From: Ruegeria halocynthiae
Lineage (GTDB): Bacteria; Pseudomonadota; Alphaproteobacteria; Rhodobacterales; Rhodobacteraceae
Length of the DNA: 64,000 nucleotides
Direction of reading: 5' to 3'
NCBI RefSeq assembly: GCF_900106805.1
Contig: NZ_FNNP01000002.1
Coordinates: forward strand, 248,001 to 312,000
In this document: positions 27,165 to 35,400 of the stretch, piece after piece
How positions within the stretch are numbered: position 1 is the stretch's first letter
Layout of the letters: each line of letters begins with the position of its first letter
The notes under the pieces: model-generated
The model's database searches: none
What the model was told of the DNA's origin: nothing
The model's input: only the letters and a program-made list of their open reading frames with translations
Position numbers and translations under genes: made by a program

Positions 27165-27767
27165 ATGGGGAACATGGGCGAACTGCACGGCAGGCTTCAC
27201 GGCGGGTTGTGGCACACCACCCGTCCTGACCGCTTAATGTCAATCGTTGAAGCTCAGGCAATCTTAGTAGAACCGGATATCCATGATCGAGATAGGTCAA
27301 ATACAGCCAATGGGCCGAAAAATTATCCAATTTCTCGAACGATTGGAGGCATAAGCCTATTTGACTTCGATGGGTTCCATCCAGAGAGCTATGAGAAGCA
27401 GTTTCCAGTGAGCTCCTGGCAATTCTTTGTTCCATATGTTCGGAGCTGGCAAGGTGCTGTGTGGCTTGAGATCGAACGCGACGTTGTGAGAGAGCAATTG
27501 CTGTCACCCGAAGCTCTACTCCAAAAGTGGAAGAAAGAAGGACTTCACGGTCATAATATCTTGCCGGGATTAGAGGCCGCGCACATTGGTGACCTACCGA
27601 TTTTGACAATTAGATCTGCATTTCTAACGTGGGATGGTGGGCGAGAAATTCGCGAATTTTGTATCCGAGACTTTGACCACGAGTTCTATAATGAGAGGCT
27701 GAGAGAATGGCAGGAGGCTGTCGGAAAGCAATTAACTCGCGGGCTGTCATTTCGGCGACTGGGATAG
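27165..27767 (+). CDS. Unknown protein in the MBL-HEPN cassette
   Basis: About 200 aa from ATG 27165, placed 7 bases after AAGGAG. A TTG at 27159 is too close. No family is recognised with certainty. The beginning GGLWHTTRPDRLMSIVEAQA, followed by ISLFDFDGF and VWLEIERDVV, resembles proteins with an ADP-ribosyltransferase-like or RES/DarT-like fold (an early H-x-T motif, then a helix with I-x-x-x). That comparison is weak. There is no signal peptide or membrane helix. It is the last gene of the cassette and ends just before decayed genes on the other strand. Confidence 0.55.
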   Translation: MGNMGELHGRLHGGLWHTTRPDRLMSIVEAQAILVEPDIHDRDRSNTANGPKNYPISRTIGGISLFDFDGFHPESYEKQFPVSSWQFFVPYVRSWQGAVWLEIERDVVREQLLSPEALLQKWKKEGLHGHNILPGLEAAHIGDLPILTIRSAFLTWDGGREIREFCIRDFDHEFYNERLREWQEAVGKQLTRGLSFRRLG

Positions 27768-27816
27768 GCACGCTGCCGAGCGAAGTAGCCTCCAACCAGT
27801 CATTGACCAACATATA

Positions 27817-28240
27817 CTATTTTTGGAATTCGGTAGATGTCGTGACGGTCCAATGTCCGCTCTGTGGGCTGCAATTGCAGCATTGGTCGGCACTGGTCAA
27901 AGGCAAGTTACCGCAAGTTCGGCGAAAGATACAGGTTCCACAGAGCGGCTTGCGCGCACGGCACGTGATTGCAGCATGATCTAGTGCGGCCCAGTTGACG
28001 CTTATCGGGTCGGCACAGTCGACAAGCCAATGACAAGCTGCCTGCAACCATGGGTCGTGCCGAATGTCCGCCAAGCGCCTCGGTCGCAGGTACCTCTCCA
28101 GGAATCTTGCCATGTTGACGTCGACCAGTGGCTTGCGCCTGTCGTGCTGGAACAATTGAATGGCGTTTGCCATGTATTGACCAACGGCCGGCACCGCGGC
28201 CAATTCGCGTTCCAACAAGGGGAACTCCCCCCGGTAGTTG
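27817..28240 (-). pseudogene. MutY/EndoIII-like HhH-GPD glycosylase, C-terminal remnant
   Basis: The minus-strand frame shows the second half of a HhH-GPD DNA glycosylase. It has the helix-hairpin-helix LAAVPAVGQYMANAIQLF, the catalytic-Asp segment PLVDVNMARFLERYL, and a 4Fe-4S loop C-x6-C-x2-C-x5-C (CRARKPLCGTCIFRRTC). The N-terminal half, with the first helices and substrate pocket, is missing. Upstream the frame merges into an unrelated frameshifted membrane gene without a start codon. Relatives occur near restriction-modification and mismatch-repair genes in accessory islands. Confidence 0.6.
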
Positions 28241-28554
28241 CTTGCGTAAACGCAAGAATACACACAACAACAAGCCCGGCTAGTATCCAAAGGTACGCGA
28301 ATAGCCCTAGTAGATCTGGGCTGGTAACTTGAACGGCTATCGGAGGGGTGAGAAGAAGAATTGTAAGCATCAAACCTTTTTTCAACTTCTTCTGCTTCTG
28401 CAAAAAAATCCGTAGATATTTCATCAACCTCATGCTCCAGCCTACGCACCCAAGACAAGTACTCGTCTTCTAGTTGGCCACGTAAATAATGGCCGCAACG
28501 ACAAAACTCTCTAGAAAGATACTCTACCCGATCAAGGGCAGGAAGCAGATACGA
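28240..28554 (-). pseudogene. Two-TM membrane protein remnant with frameshift
   Basis: On the minus strand a frame open from 28554 reads a charged protein-like stretch (DRVEYLSREFCRCGHYLRG; WVRRLEHEVDEISTDFF). At a run of six A (plus strand T at 28377-28382) the sense moves to the next frame, giving two strong hydrophobic helices (GLMLTILLLTPPIAV and LLGLFAYLWILAGLVVVCIL). No proper start was found, and the 3' part joins the glycosylase remnant. The function is unknown and the gene is likely decayed. Confidence 0.45.
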
Positions 28555-28666
28555 CTATCTCAGCGCAAATCGTTCGGCTACAAACAACTTAGTGTTTGGC
28601 TAATTCTGGGACGGCACCGTTAAGTTATGTATTTTCCTGTTGGCCCTTATGAGAACCCAATAAAAC

Positions 28667-30205
28667 ATGCCTAACTTTCTAGCATATTTAGTATTTTTTT
28701 CTTGGCCATTAGTGGTTTACATCATTTTCAGCAACCGACCTCTGGTGCCCGCATTGGCTTGGTCGATGGTACTCGGGTATATTCTGTTGCCCGGGCGCGT
28801 AGCCATTGACCTACCTGCATTCCCCTCAATTGGCAGATATGAAATCACAACTCTTTCAACTGCGATCATGTGCTTGGTCAAGACCCGGCAGGAAACTCTT
28901 AGATGGAAGCCTCACCCTACTGGCCAGACCCTACAATCTCAGAGTTACCAGAATACGAGGTCTTCAAAAATAAACCAGTTCATCTGGTTCTTACTATTCA
29001 CAACGATGATCTCACCTTTGTTCACTGTCTTGAACAATTCTGATTCTTTCTATTCAGGGCCTCAGTTTATACCGGGTCTGCGTATTTATGATGCTGTCTC
29101 GGTTATGGCGAGCACGTTCTTTTCTGTTTTACCATTTGTGATTGGAAAGCGTTATCTAACGACTACCGAAAGCCACCTGACATTGTTAAAAGTAATCTGC
29201 TTTGCCATGTTGGGGTATTCCATTCTGGCGCTCTGGGAAGTTCGCATGAGCCCCCAGCTCAACCGTACGATTTACGGTTATTTTCCACACTCATTTGGAC
29301 AACACATCCGTGCTGATGGTTTTCGGCCGGTTGTGTTTTTTGACCACGGGCTGTCGCTAGGACTATTCCTATCAATGTCGCTGCTTTCAAGCATAACGGT
29401 TTGGCGATTTAAAAGGGAAAGCGATAGTAACGCTGCCCTTTGGATCGTGAGTGGAATTTGGCTTCTGCTAACTCTCATTCTCGCAAAGACTCTTGCGGTC
29501 TTGGTAGTCTCTCTCCTTCTGATGCCATTTGCGATATTGCTGGGAGTACGAGGTCAATTGGTGTTGGCTGCTGGATTGTCAGCAGTCGTATTACTCTACC
29601 CGATGTTACGTGGGGCCGGATATATTCCGACAGACAGTATATACCAAATAGCTGCCGACCATGACGAAGCTCGAGCACAATCATTGAAGTATAGGTTGGA
29701 TAACGAGGACAATCTTTTGGAGCGAGCCAATCTGCGCCCAATCACTGGCTGGGGCTCCTGGGGTCGAAACCATATTTATGATGATACCACAGGCCGCCAA
29801 GTCAGTGTCACCGATGGCATGTGGATCATTATCATCGGGATGTTTGGCTGGGTAGGATATAGCGCGAGATTTGGGTTACTCACGATTCCCGTCATGATTT
29901 TGGCACTCAATAGAAAGAAACTGGATGTATCAATTGTCACATCGGGCTTGGCATTGGTACTTGCACTGAATCTCGTCGATCTTTTACCGAACGCTGCACT
30001 GACACCAATAACGTGGCTGTTGGCAGGAGCACTGGCAGGTCGCTGCGTGCATCAGAATGACCCCGTTTCGAGTAATCTGCGCGAGGATCGTACAAATCTA
30101 CAGCGACAAGGAATCGATAAACTGAACCAAAGTGATAATGGAGATAGCTTGGCACCGGCCGAGTTGAGGCCAGTCAATCTAAAGCAACGACGAAAAAGGC
30201 AGTGA
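28667..30205 (+). CDS. O-antigen polymerase/ligase-like membrane protein (Wzy/WaaL type)
   Basis: 512 aa, starting at ATG 28667, about ten hydrophobic helices. A large polar loop (about 320-385) carries RANLRPITGWGSWGRNHIYD and VSVTDGMWI, a conserved look for O-antigen ligase/polymerase-like proteins in roseobacter exopolysaccharide clusters. The C-terminal 60 residues are polar and cytoplasmic. It probably joins oligosaccharide units at the periplasmic face of the inner membrane. It converges with the glycosyltransferase at 30467 and belongs to the surface-glycan part of the island. Confidence 0.7.
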   Translation: MPNFLAYLVFFSWPLVVYIIFSNRPLVPALAWSMVLGYILLPGRVAIDLPAFPSIGRYEITTLSTAIMCLVKTRQETLRWKPHPTGQTLQSQSYQNTRSSKINQFIWFLLFTTMISPLFTVLNNSDSFYSGPQFIPGLRIYDAVSVMASTFFSVLPFVIGKRYLTTTESHLTLLKVICFAMLGYSILALWEVRMSPQLNRTIYGYFPHSFGQHIRADGFRPVVFFDHGLSLGLFLSMSLLSSITVWRFKRESDSNAALWIVSGIWLLLTLILAKTLAVLVVSLLLMPFAILLGVRGQLVLAAGLSAVVLLYPMLRGAGYIPTDSIYQIAADHDEARAQSLKYRLDNEDNLLERANLRPITGWGSWGRNHIYDDTTGRQVSVTDGMWIIIIGMFGWVGYSARFGLLTIPVMILALNRKKLDVSIVTSGLALVLALNLVDLLPNAALTPITWLLAGALAGRCVHQNDPVSSNLREDRTNLQRQGIDKLNQSDNGDSLAPAELRPVNLKQRRKRQ

Positions 30206-30466
30206 CTACACGACACAAAGTGAAGCACTCAAGTAGTTGAAGTTAATATCGATAACGTAACCTCAATCGCCATGGCCCATTGAGCTGTTAGGTTCCATTG
30301 CAAACTTTCGGCACTTTATAATGATAGCATGTAAACGGCTCACTGATAATATAAGGTCGATATTTTGGTCATTCTTAATCACGAGAGCGACTAAACCTCT
30401 GAGGCAGTCTTCCGTTCACTGTGTTTGAAAATGGATCGCACAGAAACTTTCGAAGAAACGATGCAA

Positions 30467-31672
30467 TTAGATGCTAGCTTCCTGAGAAAGTATTATATCT
30501 CGAAGGCGCTTAGCGTTATTTGACTGATTGTGTAACTTCAGCACTCTTTCACGACCGATCTGACCCATTGAACTGAGCTCATCAACATCTTTTGACAGCA
30601 ATGACTTGAGGCATTCTACAAGGGATTCTTTATTGCCCGGATCTGCCAACCAACCACACGCTTCATCAACAAGTTCAGGAATTCCATTTATTCTCGTTGT
30701 AAGTACTGGTCTGCCCAACGCAAAGCTTTCCATAATGACAACAGGTAACCCCTCGGCAAGGCTAGGCAAAAGAAGCGCTCTCGCGCTTTTGATTGCGGCT
30801 AATACCTCCTGATTGGATCGCCAACCCGCTAATTCAACATTACGGCCCAGATTTAATCTCTTTATGGTTGATTCAACCAAATGGCGTTGGTCGCCGTCTC
30901 CAATTAGTATCAAATTAGCTTCAGGATTTTCAGCAACAATTTCACTGAAGGCCTCAACAAGAACGTGTTGGGCTTTGGCTTCACAGAGGCGCCCAACACA
31001 AACATATTCTTGTTGCGCCGGATAGTCGGGTGTGGCCGAAAACGCATCAGCATTGATGCCGCAGCGCACTAAGTAAATCTTGTTGGTGAACTTGCTTTCG
31101 GTGTGAGTATCGACAATCTGAAAACAATAATCTGTAATCACAGCTATGAATGAGGCATGAAGGGTTTTCAGACCTAAAGAATTTGCCCCCATATCGTACA
31201 ATTCATCAGGCCCGTGAATAGTGACGCTATAAGATGGCCCGCCCATTAAATATGAAAGCAACGCCACGCTAGCTGAATTGGTGGAGAAGTGCACATGCAG
31301 ATGCCCGATCTCTTGCGCCAGAGTAGTCTGTTTCAAGTAAACGGCCTCGAGCAGATAGGCTATTTGCTTCCACCTTTGATTGGTTGCGTTCCTGGCCATA
31401 TGAACCATGCCTCGGATCGCCCGAAACAATCCAACGGGATTGGTCAGCATCTCCCGTAAAAAAGCCATCAAAAGTCTGCACACGCCCTGTTCCAGGATGT
31501 ACGATGTGGATTGCTCTTCCTCTCTGTCCTTCGGATCGCTCAACTCTTGGTTCCAGCGGCGAATCGCAAAGCGCTTGACTTCAAAACCTGCCTCTTCATG
31601 GGCCGCTATCTCTCTACGGATGAACGTAGTGCTCGTCATAGGGTAGGTATTCATGAAGTAGGCAAATTTCAT
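30467..31672 (-). CDS. Glycosyltransferase family 4 (GT-B)
   Basis: 401 aa. The N-terminal Rossmann half starts KFAYFMNTYPMTSTTFIRRE, a form common in exopolysaccharide GT4 enzymes. The C-terminal half carries EYVCVGRLCEAKAQHVLVEA, LILIGDGDQR and the E-x7-E nucleotide-sugar motif in LAEGLPVVIMESFALGRPVL. It is cytosolic or membrane-associated and transfers a sugar from a nucleotide donor to a lipid-linked glycan. The specific sugar cannot be told. It faces away from the G8 gene, with over 800 bases of noncoding sequence between them. Confidence 0.88.
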   Translation of the reverse strand: MKFAYFMNTYPMTSTTFIRREIAAHEEAGFEVKRFAIRRWNQELSDPKDREEEQSTSYILEQGVCRLLMAFLREMLTNPVGLFRAIRGMVHMARNATNQRWKQIAYLLEAVYLKQTTLAQEIGHLHVHFSTNSASVALLSYLMGGPSYSVTIHGPDELYDMGANSLGLKTLHASFIAVITDYCFQIVDTHTESKFTNKIYLVRCGINADAFSATPDYPAQQEYVCVGRLCEAKAQHVLVEAFSEIVAENPEANLILIGDGDQRHLVESTIKRLNLGRNVELAGWRSNQEVLAAIKSARALLLPSLAEGLPVVIMESFALGRPVLTTRINGIPELVDEACGWLADPGNKESLVECLKSLLSKDVDELSSMGQIGRERVLKLHNQSNNAKRLRDIILSQEASI

Positions 31673-32496
31673 TTAAGCATCCAATGCACTGAGTACTGGT
31701 GTCGATTCCGCTTCAATATATTCACTTTGCTAACGTACGTAGGCGACTGTTCCGTCTCGGTTTTTATCAATTTGACCGGTAAACACTTAGAAGAACCAAG
31801 AGCAATGTGAAACACTTTAGTTGGGGTTTCAGTCGTAGCGCGCCGACTGCTGCACAGATCTCGATACCGGTTTGATCATGGCGCGTTTGTTTTTCCTTTG
31901 CTTAGCCAAACTTTATGCATCTGGCCGCAACCACTAAATCACTGATTTGTCGGTCATTTGAATCTGGTTTTCTCGAACATTAATGAAATCAAAGCTCTCA
32001 CTTTGAAACTAAGCGGCCTTGGTGGAACGCTTTTTCGCTCTGTTTAACTTACAAAATTTAATCTTCATTAAGGTCTGTTCGGCGGAATTACGAACATTCT
32101 AGGCAATGTCTTGCCCAATAATTAGATGACGGGTTTATCAAGTTGCCGTCTTTCAATCACGTTAGTATTCCCAAAGGCAGGGATGGTTAGACTAGTTTCG
32201 TTGGTTAAGTGTATCCAGTTGAATGTTCGCGCAAAAATTGCTGTGGGCAAATTGAAATAGACCAAAACTATGCGATGGGCAGCATGATCCGGCCGAGAAA
32301 ACTAGAGCTTACAGGAGCAGAGAGAGCGCCTCTTTTGCGCTGCACTGCAGCGCGAAGATGCCAAAGTTTCGCCACAGACTTGGCGCTTTGGCCAAATGGT
32401 GCCGCACTTCTGCCTTTCTGAACCACTAAACCGTAATCAGCATCACAACAATCGGAGCCAAACCAGGCTTTTGTTACCGATACCAAGGAACACGTC
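31673..32496. other. Long AT-rich intergenic region with palindromes before the G8/PA14 gene
   Basis: No convincing gene is seen in these 824 bases between two divergent genes. Visible structure includes a 17-base palindrome at 32337-32353 (GCGCTGCA-c-TGCAGCGC), 144 bases before the G8 start, and an interrupted repeat CAGTCG/CGACTG at 31830-31849. A long regulated leader or a decayed segment are both possible. Confidence 0.4.
32337..32353. promoter_or_regulatory. 17-base palindrome upstream of the giant G8/PA14 gene
   Basis: Perfect 8-base arms around one central base. It is GC-rich in an otherwise AT-rich stretch. It could be a regulator-binding site or the stem of an RNA hairpin. Confidence 0.3.
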
Positions 32497-35400
32497 ATGA
32501 GCAGTATTGATACTCGGAGTTATGGGATTCCGACGGAAGGGCTGGGCTTTATTGCTCAGTATTTTATTCTGCCCAATTGGGTTTCCAGTCTCAACGAAAT
32601 CGATTTTGAGGCCACTCCTAACGCCGTTGAGGTTGTTGACAATCTTAATATTGTAAGCTCGTACGAGCCATTCTGGGAAAACGGAACTCGGGACTCTTTT
32701 GCTGCTCTTTATTCGGGTAAACTGGATGTAACTTCGCCCGGTAACTACACTTTCTATTTAACGTCCGATGACGGCTCGGCTCTTTATATTGATGGTGAAT
32801 TGGTCATCAACAATGATGGTAACCATGCAAGCACGCTCATCCCGGTTTCACTCGACTTAACTGCGGGCACACATGATATTGAAATCCGCTATTTTGAAAG
32901 CGGTGGCGCGCAAACGCTCAAACTCGAATGGAATGGTCCGGACACGGGCGGAGATACACAACTGTTAGACGAGAGTGTCGTAGCATACGGCACTACGGAT
33001 GATTCTGTAGCTTCAGAAGACGTTGTTGAGGATTCGACCGCCGGTGAAACCGATGAATCAAATGATCAGATCGAATCCGATCTTGGCCTGAAGGCGAAGT
33101 TTTTCCGTATTGATAAAGGCATCTCGGACCTGGACGGTGTCGACTTTGACGCACCCCCGATTGCCGAGGACATCCTGACCGAAGTTACCTATGAAAGAAG
33201 CAGGGACGCCTGGTGGGCAGACGGCCCTCGTAATAGGTTTGCTGCAGAAATCACTGGCCAGTTGAATGTCGAAACGGCAGGCACCTATACGATTTATCTG
33301 ACATCTGACGACGGGTCGGAACTCTATATCGATGGTGAAAAAGTCATTGATAATGATGGTCTCCATGCAGCCAGACTCCTCACGGTTACATTGGATTTGT
33401 CCGAAGGCCCTCATGATATCGAACTAAGGTATTTTGAGAATCGTGGTGCTCAAACGCTTGTTTTGGAATGGGATGGCCCCGATACACTTGGTGTCAGACA
33501 GGCCATTAACGGCGAAAGCTTGACCCACGGCGTGCCCGTTTCGGACGATGGTGCCGACCACGGAAATCATGGCGATAGCGGGTCAGATGATACCGATACT
33601 GGCGACGGAACCGATCAAGGGGACCACGGCGATAGCGGCTCGGATGATACCGACACCGGCGGCGGGACCGATCATGGGGACCACGGTGATAGCGGATCAG
33701 ATGATACCGATACCGGCGACGAAACCGATCATGGGGACCACGGTGATAGCGGATCAGATGATACCGATACCGGCGACGGACCCGATCATGGGGACCACGG
33801 TGATAGCGGATCAGATGATACCGATACCGGCGATGGAACCGATCATGGGGACCACGGTGATAGCGGATCAGATGATACCGACACCGGCGACGGACCCGAT
33901 CATGGGGACCACGGTGATAGCGGATCAGATGATACCGATACCGGCGATGGAACCGATCATGGGGACCACGGTGATAGCGGATCAGATGATACCGACACCG
34001 GCGACGGACCCGATCATGGGGACCACGGTGATAGCGGATCAGATGATACCGATACCGGCGATGGAACCGATCATGGGGACCACGGTGATAGCGGATCAGA
34101 TGATACCGACACCAGTGACGGGACCGATGATGGGGACATCGACGATAGTGGATCAGATGGAACCGACCACGGAGATCATGGCGATAGCGGGTCAGATGAT
34201 CAAACGTCTAAACACTTTGGCTTAATGGCCCAATATTTCATTCTGCATCAGAGTGTTACGAGCTTGAACGAGATTGATTTCGACGCAGCCTCGGATTCTG
34301 TTGGTATGGTTTCTGAGCTCAACACTCAAACGTCATATGACCCATTTTGGGAAAATGGTGCACGGGACATGTTTGCCGCGCGCTATACAGGCAAACTGAA
34401 CGTTGAAACCTCGGGCACCTATACGATCTATCTTACATCCGATGACGGCTCTGCCCTCTACCTGAATGGCGAGAGAGTGATTGACAATGATGGCGCTCAT
34501 GCAGGCACAGTCGTTCCGGTAACGCTTGAGCTTGCAGCAGGTGAGCACGACATTGATCTACGTTATTTCGAGCTTTGGGGTGCGCAGACTTTGAAGTTGG
34601 AATGGAGTGGGCCGGATACGAACGGCATCACCCAACTCATCGACGGAGAGAGCCTGTCCCATAATATGTCATCAGATTCCGGTAATGATACTGATCACGG
34701 GGATCATGGTGACACAGGTTCCGGGGACGATACCGATCACGGGGACAACGGTGACACGGGTTCCGGAGACGATACCGATCACGGGGATCATGGTGACACA
34801 GGTTCCGGGGACGATACCGATCACGGGGACAACGGTGACACAGGCTCCGGAGACGATACCGATCACGGGGATCATGGCGACACAGGTTCCGGAGACGATA
34901 CCGATCATGGGGATCATGGCGACACAGGCTCCGGAGACGACACCGATCATGGGGATCATGGCGACACAGGCTCCGGAGACGACACCGATCATGGGGATCA
35001 TGGCGACACAGGCTCCGGAGACGACACCGATCACGGAAATCATGCTGGTCATGGCGGGTCAGACACTGTTGACCATGGTGGTGCCAATATGCCCGGTACA
35101 ATCCCTGAGCCGACCAGCCCTGATGAAGTAGAGGCTTTTGTTGCAGCTGTGATGGCTGAATCAAACGCACATGCGCATGGCGACGATTCGGGCAAGGCCA
35201 TCGAACATGGTCAGTTGCTGGATCTTGTGCCACGTTCCGAAGCTACCCATATTGCTGTCTCGGATGGCGATTGGTTCGATCCCGGAACTTGGTACGAAGG
35301 CCGAATTCCGGATGCAGGCGCCAATGTCCTGATTCCCAAGAACATCGCTGTCACCTATGACGGGGAGAGTGATGCTTCGCTGTTCAGCGTTCGCGTGGAT

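Noticed and set aside
30206-30466. Intergenic region between the polymerase and glycosyltransferase genes
   Set aside because: Only a 6-base inverted repeat with an 11-base loop (CTCAAT/ATTGAG) and no T-run, no gene and no convincing terminator.
33548-34225. Repeat-rich 225-codon frame, and similar frames at 34607-35233
   Set aside because: They are other-frame readings of the tandem repeats in the G8/PA14 gene.
33556-35028. CRISPR array
   Set aside because: The regular repeats are contiguous without spacers and stay in frame in a large protein gene, so they are coding tandem repeats.
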